Shown: positions 30,460 to 39,075 of the stretch, piece by piece
Layout: every line of letters starts with the position of its first letter
Numbering within the stretch: position 1 is the stretch's first letter
Assembly (NCBI RefSeq): GCF_003991195.1
Contig: NZ_RCWL01000001.1
Coordinates: 496,001-560,000 of the forward strand
Reading direction: 5' to 3'
Origin: Gynurincola endophyticus
GTDB taxonomy: Bacteria; Bacteroidota; Bacteroidia; Chitinophagales; Chitinophagaceae
DNA: 64,000 nt
Program-made: the position numbers and the translations under genes
Notes under the pieces: generated by a model
Seen by the model: only the letters and a program-made list of their open reading frames with translations
Databases searched by the model: none
Told to the model about the DNA's origin: nothing

Positions 30460-30480
30460 AACATTCATAAGGCTTACTTA

Positions 30481-30516
30481 AAATCCGGGAGCCTACTCTA
30501 GGGTCCCGGATTTTTA
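30481..30516 (+). terminator. Terminator after the 2393-residue protein
   Basis: AAATCCGGGA at 30481-30490 pairs with TCCCGGATTT at 30504-30513, and the inner CCTA/TAGG pair extends the stem past a single mismatch to a CTC loop. T-runs follow. It separates the giant gene from the wzc-like gene, which therefore needs read-through or its own promoter. Confidence 0.88.
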
Positions 30517-30552
30517 TTATAACTTTACTCTGAAACACAAAACTCTATCCTA

Positions 30553-32769
30553 ATGGATCTTAACTATTTGCTACAGGTGCTGCTAAGGAAAAAATGGATG
30601 ATCTTTTTTTTCACAACAGTAGCCTTGGTTGCGGGATTTGCTTTTACCTTTTTTCTCCCTAAAAAATATGTTTCACTGGCTCAGTATTCCACCGGTTTTA
30701 CGATGGAACAAAAAGTGAAAATCTCAGAAGAAGCTACCTTTAATATCTATGAGATCGATATGCGTTTTGCAAACGTAATCGAAACTTTCAGATCTCCTAA
30801 GGTAATGGCAATGTTGTCATATAGCCTGCTTTTGCATGATATCGATAATGTTAAGCCGTTCAGAGCCTTAACCGAAGACAAAAAAAATAGCCCGGAATAT
30901 ACAGCTGTTAATATAGAGAAAGCTAAACAGATTCTGAAGTCGAAAATTTTCGACATGAATCTGCTGAATCCGTATGATCCCGAAGAGAAAAAAGTGTTTG
31001 ACCTGTTGACACTTTATGCTTACAGAGGTGAAGATTTATATACCGGATTACGTTTTGAACGTGTTGACAGATCAGACTTTATTAACATATTTTTCAGCTC
31101 TGAAAATCCGGAGCTTTCAGCATATGTTGTAAATACTATCGGAGAACAATTTATCCGTTTCTTTAATAATCTTTACGGAACGAGAGATCTCGAGTCTGCA
31201 CAGAAATTAGATTCTCTGATTCAGACTCAAAAACTGGTAGTGGATAGTTTAAATGGAAAACTAAAAGATTTCAGAGAAAGAATCGGAACACCAAATATCA
31301 ATGACAGAGCTTCCGGAGCTATGGTGATGGTGCAGGATCTTACTGTAAACATTCAGGCGGAACAAAAAACTTTAAACCAGTATAAGGCCGACCTCAGAAC
31401 TGTAGAAGCGCAGTTGAGTACGTTAAATGCAAGAGCCGGTGGATCCGGTAGTCCGAGTAATAATAACCAAAGTATCCGCTTATTGCAAAATGAGAACGGA
31501 GACCTCGAAGTTAAAAAAATCGGAAAAACTGAAAAAGAGATAAAAGACATTGATAAGCAGATTCAGGCGAATCTTGAAAGAATTGAAACGCTAAAGAGAA
31601 ATACGGTGAATCCCGGTGTAAGAGATCGGCAGGCTGAACGTACTGCGATTCAGATAGATGACCTCGAGGCCAAGAGAATTTCTCTCGAAAACTCTATCAG
31701 AGCATCTAATGACCTGATTAAAGATTATGAAAGACAACGTGGCGGCTATGAGCGCCTTACCTCTTCAGGTGGTGGCGATGAAGTAGTGCTGAAAGCAAAA
31801 GAAGCAGAACTGAACCTGGCTACCGATGAATATGAAATGCTGAGGAAAAGAATGCACGCTTCTTTAGGCCTTGATGTAAACCCTATCAATAACTTCAAAC
31901 CTACCATTTTAGGCATACCGGCTTACAAACCTGAACCTTCTAAAAAAGTAATTTTGATGGGACTTTGTGGGTTCCTCGGGTTTTTCTTCTCAACTTTTGC
32001 AGTTTTAGGAGTAGAAATCATAGATTCTTCTTATAAAACACCCTCTATTTTCAGACGTAATAGTAAGTTACCACAGTTGGGTGTATTAAATAAAGTAGAC
32101 CTGCACGGGGGCAATATTAACGAGTTTATTCAGGAAAGTGTAAGTAATAAAGAGGGGAGAGTTGGTAATATTTATATCGAGAACCTGAGAAAAATCAGGT
32201 ATGAAATCGATAAAAAGAATGCTCAGTCAATACTAATCACCAGTTCAAGAGCAAAGGAAGGTAAAACTTTTGTTACGCAAAGTCTGGCTTCTATACTGGC
32301 ATTGGCAGGTAAAAAAGTGCTTATGATTGATGCTAATCTGTCGAATAATGAACTTACTCAGATATATGATGCAAAACCGAATTTAGATCAGATTGATCTT
32401 TCGAAGATTGCTACTAATGACAGATTGTGGACTTATATCCAACCTACTACCATTAAAGGAGTAAGTATAGTTGGTACAAGATCTGCCGATGCAACGCCTT
32501 TAGAATTATTACCTCAGAATAGTTTATTAAAGAACCTGAATTCATTAAAAGATCAATACGATTATATATTAATTGAAGCATCTGCGTTGAATTACTATGC
32601 AGATTCAAAAGAAATTTCCTTATATGTTGACGGTATCGTTAACGTTGTTTCTGCAAAGTCTTCCGCAGCATTAGAGGATAAAGAATCATATCAGTTTTTG
32701 TCAGATCAGAAAGGAAAATATTTAGGAGCTGTGTTAAATCAGGTTGACACACTAAATATGAGTTTATAA
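30553..32769 (+). CDS. Wzz/Wzc-like EPS chain-length protein with degenerate tyrosine-kinase domain
   Basis: The 738-residue inner-membrane protein has a transmembrane helix at about 16-36, a long periplasmic Wzz/GumC-like region with coiled coils (about 60-450), and a second helix near 461-485. The cytoplasmic part (about 540-738) resembles BY-kinases of the Wzc/CapB type. The P-loop SSRAKEGKT (564-572) keeps Gly-Lys-Thr, but Walker A-prime reads MIDANL where DxDxR is usual. Walker B reads LIEAS (Glu675) where an Asp followed by S/TP is usual. No tyrosine cluster ends the protein (DQVDTLNMSL region). It may bind nucleotide but is unlikely to be a normal autokinase. It should control EPS chain length or export. 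The acyltransferase gene starts one base after its stop. Confidence 0.85.
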   Translation: MDLNYLLQVLLRKKWMIFFFTTVALVAGFAFTFFLPKKYVSLAQYSTGFTMEQKVKISEEATFNIYEIDMRFANVIETFRSPKVMAMLSYSLLLHDIDNVKPFRALTEDKKNSPEYTAVNIEKAKQILKSKIFDMNLLNPYDPEEKKVFDLLTLYAYRGEDLYTGLRFERVDRSDFINIFFSSENPELSAYVVNTIGEQFIRFFNNLYGTRDLESAQKLDSLIQTQKLVVDSLNGKLKDFRERIGTPNINDRASGAMVMVQDLTVNIQAEQKTLNQYKADLRTVEAQLSTLNARAGGSGSPSNNNQSIRLLQNENGDLEVKKIGKTEKEIKDIDKQIQANLERIETLKRNTVNPGVRDRQAERTAIQIDDLEAKRISLENSIRASNDLIKDYERQRGGYERLTSSGGGDEVVLKAKEAELNLATDEYEMLRKRMHASLGLDVNPINNFKPTILGIPAYKPEPSKKVILMGLCGFLGFFFSTFAVLGVEIIDSSYKTPSIFRRNSKLPQLGVLNKVDLHGGNINEFIQESVSNKEGRVGNIYIENLRKIRYEIDKKNAQSILITSSRAKEGKTFVTQSLASILALAGKKVLMIDANLSNNELTQIYDAKPNLDQIDLSKIATNDRLWTYIQPTTIKGVSIVGTRSADATPLELLPQNSLLKNLNSLKDQYDYILIEASALNYYADSKEISLYVDGIVNVVSAKSSAALEDKESYQFLSDQKGKYLGAVLNQVDTLNMSL

Positions 32770-32770
32770 G

Positions 32771-33886
32771 ATGCTCAATTTTTTATTCAACAAGGATGTT
32801 ATATTAAAAGAAAGTAGATACCCTTGGATCGATTATGCCAGGGGTATCTGTATCATATTAGTAGTATACAGGCATGTGTATGAAGCGTTAGAAATTGTAG
32901 GCGAAGGAACTGATAGTTTTTTGTTATTACGGGTGTTGAATGCAGCACTGTTTAGTTTCAGAATGCCTTTGTTTTTTGTGGTGTCAGGACTTTTTTTTGC
33001 TGCCAGTTTTTTGCGGAAAGGATTAGGCGAATACATCAATAACCGTGTGCAAACCATTTTGTATCCTTTATTGGTATGGGGCGGAATTCAGGTAACACTA
33101 CAATTAGTATTTGCCGGCAGCGTTAATGTACAGAGAGAACCGATCGATTATCTGAATTTACTAATCGAACCGCGTAGAATTGAGCAGTTCTGGTATTTAA
33201 ACGCTTTGTTTTCGGTAGGCTGCTTATATGCTTTGGTACATTATTACTGTAAAGTATCCAATAAAACACAGTTGATTATAGGACTGGTTTTATATGCGGC
33301 GGCAGCTATTGTATACCACTATGGGTGGAATATAGGATTCTTGATTGACGTATTGTTTTATTATATATTTTTTGCAGTAGGTGATTATTTCAGCAAATTT
33401 ATTTTTGCAGAAAAAACAGTGCAGAATATAGGTAAAGGGAAAACGATTTTATTGCTTTTGCCCTTGTTTGTAGCTGCACAGGCTGTATTTGTTTATCAAA
33501 GTTTTTCAACCGGTGATGATTACTATGTACATCATAAAAATTCATTTTTGTATCTGGTAATCGCTTTAGTAGGTTGTTTATTTATAATTGCGTTATCGTT
33601 TTTTTTAGAGCGTAAAAATATCCTGAGATTTTTAAGAGTTGTAGGATATCACTCTTTGTATATCTACGTGATGCACCTGATGATTGCTGCCGGAACCAGA
33701 GTGTTTTTTGTAAAAGTGTTAGGCTATGAAGAGGTAATACCATTGATGTTGATTTGTATTACACTGGGAATTGTGATTCCGATGATTGCCTACAACTTTG
33801 CTGCTAAAATGGGTATGTGGTGGCTGTTTTCGTTAAAAAAAGATCCGTTGAGACGTAAAAAAGTGAATAATGGAACAAAAACCTAA
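32771..33886 (+). CDS. Acyltransferase family 3 membrane protein
   Basis: This 371-residue polytopic inner-membrane protein is of the acyltransferase-3 type (fucose-4-O-acetylase-like). The N-terminus carries WIDYARGICIILVVYRHV with the conserved Asp, Arg and catalytic His, followed by FRMPLFFVVSGLFF, typical of the family. About ten hydrophobic segments follow, plus a basic C-terminal tail. Members move acetyl or other short acyl groups from the cytoplasm onto extracytoplasmic sugars, so it probably O-acylates the EPS. It is joined to the wzc-like gene (1-base gap), and its end overlaps the small peptide gene at 33870. A second enzyme of this family lies further on in the operon; the two may modify different positions. 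Confidence 0.88.
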   Translation: MLNFLFNKDVILKESRYPWIDYARGICIILVVYRHVYEALEIVGEGTDSFLLLRVLNAALFSFRMPLFFVVSGLFFAASFLRKGLGEYINNRVQTILYPLLVWGGIQVTLQLVFAGSVNVQREPIDYLNLLIEPRRIEQFWYLNALFSVGCLYALVHYYCKVSNKTQLIIGLVLYAAAAIVYHYGWNIGFLIDVLFYYIFFAVGDYFSKFIFAEKTVQNIGKGKTILLLLPLFVAAQAVFVYQSFSTGDDYYVHHKNSFLYLVIALVGCLFIIALSFFLERKNILRFLRVVGYHSLYIYVMHLMIAAGTRVFFVKVLGYEEVIPLMLICITLGIVIPMIAYNFAAKMGMWWLFSLKKDPLRRKKVNNGTKT

Positions 33887-33968
33887 CTTAAAAAATTTTG
33901 AGATTATCAGTACTTTATTTGCCCTGGCATTTTGTGCTGCGATGTTCTTTAAGTTTATGTTTTTTTAA
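33870..33968 (+). CDS. 32-residue single-helix membrane peptide in the EPS operon
   Basis: A short frame starts at an ATG inside the last codons of the acyltransferase gene and ends 8 bases before the wzy-like gene. The peptide begins MEQKPNLKNFEII, runs into a hydrophobic helix (STLFALAFCAAMFF) and ends KFMFF. The tight fit between neighbours (17-base overlap upstream, 8-base gap downstream) and the clean N-in helix with positive residues on both sides argue that it is a real gene. Without it there would be a 90-base gap in an otherwise packed operon. Small one-helix peptides often stabilise membrane complexes; here the partner could be the polymerase or the Wzz/Wzc-like protein. The function is unknown and expression unproven. 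Confidence 0.55.
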   Translation: MEQKPNLKNFEIISTLFALAFCAAMFFKFMFF

Positions 33969-33976
33969 ATTGATCG

Positions 33977-35482
33977 ATGAAGCAATTCGTACAAAATATT
34001 GAAAATAAAATTGTTCAGAATCTTCGTTACCATACGATAGAGAAAAAACTGATGACGCCCAGTGCCATCCTGATGTTACTGCTGGTTTGTATCGGTATCT
34101 CTTATCTTACCGTATTGGTCAGCTCCTTTGCCGGAGTAGGGCTGCTGGCGGGGGTAATCGGAATTCTGGTTTGCGTGGGTTGTATTAAATCTCCCACTTT
34201 CGGATTCTATTTCCCTTTTCTCGTATCCTTGTTTTTGATGTTACCGGGAAGGTTGAGTAATGCGGCGGGTCAGATTCCTACCGGAATGATTCCCGAATAT
34301 TTGTCGTACCTGGCACTTATCGGAATTGTAACACACCAGGCATACAGAGCTGATAATAATAGTAAGTTCTGGACGAATATGCTTACCATCTGGATGTTGT
34401 TGCAACTGGGATATTATGCATTTCAGCTTTTTAATCCAAACATGTTTAATAAGCTGGGATGGTTTAACTTCTTTCGTAAGCAGGTGAGTTTTGTGGCGTT
34501 CTTTTATTTATCCTACCTTTTCTTTAATAAGAAAGAAGCTATTTTCAGGTTTAATAAATTCTGGATTATTTATTCAACGGTGAATGCGCTCTATGCCTGT
34601 AAACAACAATGGCTGGGCTTTTTTAATTTTGAATATGTATGGCTGATCAGTGATGAAAAAAGATATAACCTCTATGTTAACGGTGGGTTTATGAGACGTT
34701 TCGGACTACTGTCTGATCCGGCTTCTGCAGGCATTCTCTATGCGATGGGTACCGTTTTGTTACTGGTGATGATGTTAAGGTCTAAAGACAGAATGAAACA
34801 GATCGTATACGGTATCCTGATGATAATACATTTTCTGGCCACCAGTTATACCGGTACCAGAACCGCCACCTTAATGATTGTTGCCGGCGCTGTATTCTAT
34901 TGCGTTTTAACCTTATACGAAAAAAGAACCCTCATATTTTCTGGCGTATTCGGTTTTATGTTATTGTTTTTATTGTTTGCGCCCATTTATAATAACATGG
35001 TTATTAACAGGCTGCGGTCAACTTTTGAAGGTTCAAAAGACCCGTCGGCTAAAGTAAGAGATATTAATAGGGCAATTGTTCAACCCTATGTATATTCGCA
35101 CCCGATTGGAGGAGGAGTAAATACGGCCGGGATTGTAGGGAAAATGTATAACCCCGGACACTTCCTATCGATGATTCCACCGGATAGTGCTTATATGCAA
35201 ACAATGATGGAACAAGGATTTATAGGTCTGGCCATTATGTTGATCTTTTATTACCTCATTATGCGAGTCGGTATTAAACACTTCTACCGGGTGTACGATG
35301 ATGATATAAAAACGATCTATACCGCCTATCTGGTGACCATTTTTACACTCTTCGTTGCCCAGTATTCACAGTTGGCAATCGGACAGTACCCGGGAATCTT
35401 ATTTTATCTCGCAGCACTCGCAATATTTATGCGATTGCATGAGTTTGACAGCAGTAATACGAAAAAATTAAATCATTCATAA
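33977..35482 (+). CDS. Wzy/O-antigen-ligase-like EPS polymerase
   Basis: This 501-residue protein has about eleven hydrophobic helices and belongs to the O-antigen ligase/polymerase group. The segment HFLATSYTGTRTATLMIVAG is the typical Wzy_C core, and the large loop after it (VRDINRAIVQPYVYSHPIGGGVNTAG) holds the conserved Arg and His region. The C-terminal helices follow PPDSAYMQTMMEQGFIGLAIML, also common in the family. It should polymerise lipid-linked repeat units, or transfer finished chains, at the periplasmic face of the inner membrane. Its start lies 8 bases after the small peptide and its stop 9 bases before the TolC-like gene, so it sits in the core of the plus-strand EPS operon. 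Polymerase and ligase activities cannot be told apart from sequence alone. Confidence 0.85.
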   Translation: MKQFVQNIENKIVQNLRYHTIEKKLMTPSAILMLLLVCIGISYLTVLVSSFAGVGLLAGVIGILVCVGCIKSPTFGFYFPFLVSLFLMLPGRLSNAAGQIPTGMIPEYLSYLALIGIVTHQAYRADNNSKFWTNMLTIWMLLQLGYYAFQLFNPNMFNKLGWFNFFRKQVSFVAFFYLSYLFFNKKEAIFRFNKFWIIYSTVNALYACKQQWLGFFNFEYVWLISDEKRYNLYVNGGFMRRFGLLSDPASAGILYAMGTVLLLVMMLRSKDRMKQIVYGILMIIHFLATSYTGTRTATLMIVAGAVFYCVLTLYEKRTLIFSGVFGFMLLFLLFAPIYNNMVINRLRSTFEGSKDPSAKVRDINRAIVQPYVYSHPIGGGVNTAGIVGKMYNPGHFLSMIPPDSAYMQTMMEQGFIGLAIMLIFYYLIMRVGIKHFYRVYDDDIKTIYTAYLVTIFTLFVAQYSQLAIGQYPGILFYLAALAIFMRLHEFDSSNTKKLNHS

Positions 35483-35491
35483 TCATTCAAG

Positions 35492-36235
35492 ATGAAACCA
35501 ATTGTATTGATTTTAGCTTTATTCTCTTTTGTAACAGTAAAAGCTCAGGACCCAACAGGAAGAACGCAGCAGGAAGGCGTGAATGCGCTTGACTCCATTA
35601 CAAAAGAAGATGCGAAGAAATTATTGGTAGCGATGGCGTTGAAAAATCCTAACTACGAAATTTCTTTAGCAAAAATCAGATCAGCTAAATGGGATGTTGC
35701 TAAAGCGAAAGGAGCATGGTTAGGTATGTTCGAAGCTACCGGTAACTTGAATGAGTATACACTGAAAGGTTCCGGAACAGGAGCTGTTGACCCTGTAACA
35801 GGATTAGCTACCAACAATAGTCTCTTCTTTCCGCGTTACAACTTCAGCTTACGTATTCCGTTGGATATGTTTACCGGGAAAGCAAATGATGTAAAAATCA
35901 AAAAAGAAGCTTTAACCATTGCCGAAAGAGAAAAAGAAGTAAAAGAAAGAGAAATTAAAAAAGAAATCCTCATCCGCTTTGAAGACTTATTAATGCATAA
36001 AGAAAAACTGGAAATTCAGGCCCGTATCTTACAGGTAGAGTTAAGCGATTATACCTTTGCTGAAAATGAATTTAAGCTTGAAAGAATCTCAAGCGAAGAA
36101 TTTAAACAGGCAGAGTCAGGATACTTCGAGTTAAGAATGCGTTATGCTGAATTGAACAGAAACTATAATGTGGCGAAAATAGAACTGGAAGAACTCGTTG
36201 GATCAGAGTTAGATAACATACTTAGAAGATTATAA
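35492..36235 (+). CDS. Half-length TolC-family outer-membrane protein
   Basis: The protein has 247 residues with a signal peptide (residues 1-18, FSFVTVKAQ). The mature part begins with a helix (EDAKKLLVAMALKNPNYEI), passes through a segment that looks like an outer-membrane strand (NFSLRIPLDMFTGKAND) and ends in two long charged helices. This is the order seen in one half of a TolC protomer. Full TolC-type proteins contain two such halves and usually exceed 400 residues, so this is half size; the reading frame is intact and neither end looks broken. It is packed between the wzy-like and acyltransferase genes. It may form the outer-membrane channel of this export system, since no Wza-type gene is present here, but that is inference. 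Confidence 0.72.
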   Translation: MKPIVLILALFSFVTVKAQDPTGRTQQEGVNALDSITKEDAKKLLVAMALKNPNYEISLAKIRSAKWDVAKAKGAWLGMFEATGNLNEYTLKGSGTGAVDPVTGLATNNSLFFPRYNFSLRIPLDMFTGKANDVKIKKEALTIAEREKEVKEREIKKEILIRFEDLLMHKEKLEIQARILQVELSDYTFAENEFKLERISSEEFKQAESGYFELRMRYAELNRNYNVAKIELEELVGSELDNILRRL

Positions 36236-36244
36236 TTATAACGC

Positions 36245-37402
36245 ATGGCCTCGCAAGAAAAAGTAAAGATATTTTTCCCTAACCTCGACGGATTGAGATT
36301 TTTCTCATTCTTTGTGGTGTATCTACACCATTGTTACTTATCTTTTTTCACTTATCTGGAGAATAACGAACCTACTGCATTTAAGGTGCAATCCTTTTTG
36401 TTTCAGTATGGAACATTAGGCGTTAATTTTTTCTTTGTATTAAGTGGTTTCCTGATCACTTATCTGTTGATTAAAGAAAAAGAATTAAACGGTACCATCC
36501 ATGTTGGAAAATTTTATGTAAGAAGGATTCTGCGTATCTGGCCACTTTATTACCTGTGCTTAGCAATAGGATTTATTGTTTTTCCACTCATTAAACAATA
36601 TACCGGAGAAACCAGTACTGAATCAGCAGGGCCATTGTCATATGTATTTTTTCTTGCTAATTTTGATTATATGCAAACCTGGCCTGAAAAACCATCAGCA
36701 ATTTTATTGTCGGTTTTATGGTCTGTGGCTGTAGAAGAACAATTTTATCTGTTATGGCCTGTTATATTGAAATTCGTGCCTACCAAATATTTCAAATACC
36801 TGTTTCTGTTAATAATGGGTGGCTCATTGTTATTCAGGTCGTTCTATACGGCCGGTACCGATAGTGATCATGCCGTTAGATATTTTCATACACTCTCTTT
36901 AATCGGTGATATGGCTTTAGGTGGATTGATCGCCTGGTTCTGTTCCTATGAATCGAAATTCAAACAATGGATTACACATCTGCCCAAAGCAGCTATCTTA
37001 TTTTTATACCTCTTTACAATCAGTGTTTGTTTATTTAAAGGAATCATTTTCTCTTACGGTTGGCCGATTGTTTTTGAACGACTGGTGATTGGCGTTTGTT
37101 TCGGCTTAATTATAGCTGAGCAAAACTACGCACTACACTCACCTTTTAAAATGTCAAAATTCAAGATCGTTTCGAAGTTAGGTGTATATACTTATGGGCT
37201 TTATTGTCTTCATCTTTTAGCCATGTATATTACCGTTAAAATCGTAGTTAAGCTTGGATGGTTCGAGGGTAACATTTTAGTAGCAATTGGCTCAGCAATC
37301 ATTGGTTTGATTTTATCGATTGTTATAAGTTTACTATCTTATCACTTGTTTGAAAAATGGTTCTTGAAGTTTAAAGATAGATTCGCCTTTATTGTCAAAT
37401 AA
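36245..37402 (+). CDS. Acyltransferase family 3 membrane protein (second copy)
   Basis: This 385-residue polytopic protein is of the acyltransferase-3 family, nearer to the OafA/YrhL type than the first copy. It shows FPNLDGLRFFSFFVVYLHHC with the conserved Asp, Arg and His, then GVNFFFVLSGFLITYLL, FYVRRILRIWPLYYL, and SVLWSVAVEEQFYLLWP, which carries a conserved Glu. About ten helices are present. It should acylate sugars of the EPS at the periplasmic face. It starts 9 bases after the TolC-like gene, in the same operon. The two copies differ enough that they are not a recent duplication, and together they suggest that the polymer is acylated at more than one site. Confidence 0.9.
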   Translation: MASQEKVKIFFPNLDGLRFFSFFVVYLHHCYLSFFTYLENNEPTAFKVQSFLFQYGTLGVNFFFVLSGFLITYLLIKEKELNGTIHVGKFYVRRILRIWPLYYLCLAIGFIVFPLIKQYTGETSTESAGPLSYVFFLANFDYMQTWPEKPSAILLSVLWSVAVEEQFYLLWPVILKFVPTKYFKYLFLLIMGGSLLFRSFYTAGTDSDHAVRYFHTLSLIGDMALGGLIAWFCSYESKFKQWITHLPKAAILFLYLFTISVCLFKGIIFSYGWPIVFERLVIGVCFGLIIAEQNYALHSPFKMSKFKIVSKLGVYTYGLYCLHLLAMYITVKIVVKLGWFEGNILVAIGSAIIGLILSIVISLLSYHLFEKWFLKFKDRFAFIVK

Positions 37403-37448
37403 AAGGTTATAAATTATCAATTAGAATAGGGTAAACTTACTTTGAAGG

Positions 37449-39020
37449 ATGCAGAGAATAAGCAAATATTTAGGTGATTTTATGGTGTTTTTGGTGGCGT
37501 TTGCTTTGTTCCTCCAAACACTCGTGGCTAACTTTTCAGGGCCCCACGATGCTATTAATTACTTGAACGGAATTGTTAACGGGAGAGATTTATTTCATCA
37601 ACATCACTTGTTGTATCATGCCTCCGCACATGTGTGGTATTTGTGGTGGAGTAAAATATTTTCAGGTGTTGAATCTTTTTACCTTGTAGAATCTTTTACA
37701 GCTTTTTTCGGTGCATTAAACGTTTGGATACTGTACAGGATTTTTAGAGACCGTTTTCAGGTTTCTCTTTTACATAATATCGTTTTCCTTCTGGTAATTG
37801 TCTTTACTTATGGAATGTGGTTGTATAGCACGAATGTAGAAGTTTATGCCCCACCTATCTTTTTCTTATTATGTACACTGTACTTTCTGAGTAATAATAA
37901 TATCAGGAAAGATATTGTATGGATTGCCCTCTTTCATTCACTGGCGATTCTTTACCATCAGGTTCATATTATTTTCGCTATCGTTGTGTTATGGAAACTC
38001 GTACAACAAAAATCTTTAAAAACATTTTTTGTTTACGCAGGTATAGGAACCATTCTTGTTGGTACCGTCTATTTATCTATCGGGTACTTTGTTGAAGGTA
38101 ATCATACCACAGAGGATATGTGGAAATGGTTAAGCGGTTATACGAACTCTGACTTCTACTGGCAAACACCGGGCCTCGAAATGTTGGTAAAAGTATTTAC
38201 CGGATTCACACATGCTTATATCGGAGGACATTTTGTATTTCAGTTACAACCGGTGCAGGATCTTTTAAAAGATTATACAGGACACTCTCTGGCCGACGAA
38301 ATGTACCTGGTAAGAAATATGCCTTCATCCATCGCTGTTATTCTATCTGCCTTATGCATATTTTTCGCCTTCCTGTTCGTATACCTGAATGTTCAGCTGG
38401 TTAAAAATTTTAAGAAAATAAATATTGCCAGAAGAGAAGTGATCTATCCTTTCCTTATTGCTACAGTTTGTTACTCCATATTCTTCTGTTTCTGGATGCC
38501 GGAGATTCTGGAATTCTGGATTTTTCAAACCATCACTATCTGGATTATCTTATTAGGAAGCGCACACCTTTACGGCTTCTTTAAGAAAAAAATACACACT
38601 TACTTAGTATATGCATTGGTAATTACTTTGTTCTCTATCAACTGGTGGGGAAGCATGAAGTATATGCGCGATCTTAATAATGACTTATATTATGTTCAGG
38701 TAAAACAATTAGACCGGCATTTAACTGAAAACACCCTGGCTGTGTTTCAGGATGGCTGGATATTGAAAGACTTCATCGATTATTTTACACCGGCTGACAT
38801 TATCGTATCTCCTCAGGATAGTGTAAGCCATATTACTGTAGATGCCGCTATTCAACAGGCAATATCAACGGGTAAACAATTGTTAGTATTTCCTGAAAAG
38901 AATAATTATGGCCTCGTTCAATCTACCCATTACTTAGATTCCTTACTTTTGCAGTATCAGTCTCAATGGACCATTATCAACGAAGCAAAACCCAGAGTAT
39001 TACTTCTAAAAACTCCGTGA
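37449..39020 (+). CDS. GT-C-like multispanning glycosyltransferase or related membrane protein
   Basis: This 523-residue protein has about eleven hydrophobic helices. A short luminal loop near the N-terminus (SGPHDAINYLNGIVNGRDLFHQHH) carries an Asp and several His, and STNVEVYAPPIFF follows. Both resemble the first loop and the EVYA motif of PMT/DUF2723-type GT-C enzymes, which take sugars from polyprenyl phosphate donors. The last 110 residues are soluble (DRHLTENTLAVFQDGWILK) and may lie outside the membrane. It could add side sugars to the EPS or to exported proteins. It starts 46 bases after the acyltransferase and is probably the last gene of the EPS operon. The family assignment rests on pattern only. 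Confidence 0.6.
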   Translation: MQRISKYLGDFMVFLVAFALFLQTLVANFSGPHDAINYLNGIVNGRDLFHQHHLLYHASAHVWYLWWSKIFSGVESFYLVESFTAFFGALNVWILYRIFRDRFQVSLLHNIVFLLVIVFTYGMWLYSTNVEVYAPPIFFLLCTLYFLSNNNIRKDIVWIALFHSLAILYHQVHIIFAIVVLWKLVQQKSLKTFFVYAGIGTILVGTVYLSIGYFVEGNHTTEDMWKWLSGYTNSDFYWQTPGLEMLVKVFTGFTHAYIGGHFVFQLQPVQDLLKDYTGHSLADEMYLVRNMPSSIAVILSALCIFFAFLFVYLNVQLVKNFKKINIARREVIYPFLIATVCYSIFFCFWMPEILEFWIFQTITIWIILLGSAHLYGFFKKKIHTYLVYALVITLFSINWWGSMKYMRDLNNDLYYVQVKQLDRHLTENTLAVFQDGWILKDFIDYFTPADIIVSPQDSVSHITVDAAIQQAISTGKQLLVFPEKNNYGLVQSTHYLDSLLLQYQSQWTIINEAKPRVLLLKTP

Positions 39021-39075
39021 TTCTGAATGTTGCTTGCACCGACAGAATACTCTTAGTGTTTAACTAGAATCTATC

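Noticed and set aside
17179-39020. Possible exosortase-linked EPS locus
   Set aside because: No exosortase-like protein with the Cys/Arg/His motif and no matching PEP-CTERM-type tails; the large proteins here end in T9SS domains instead.
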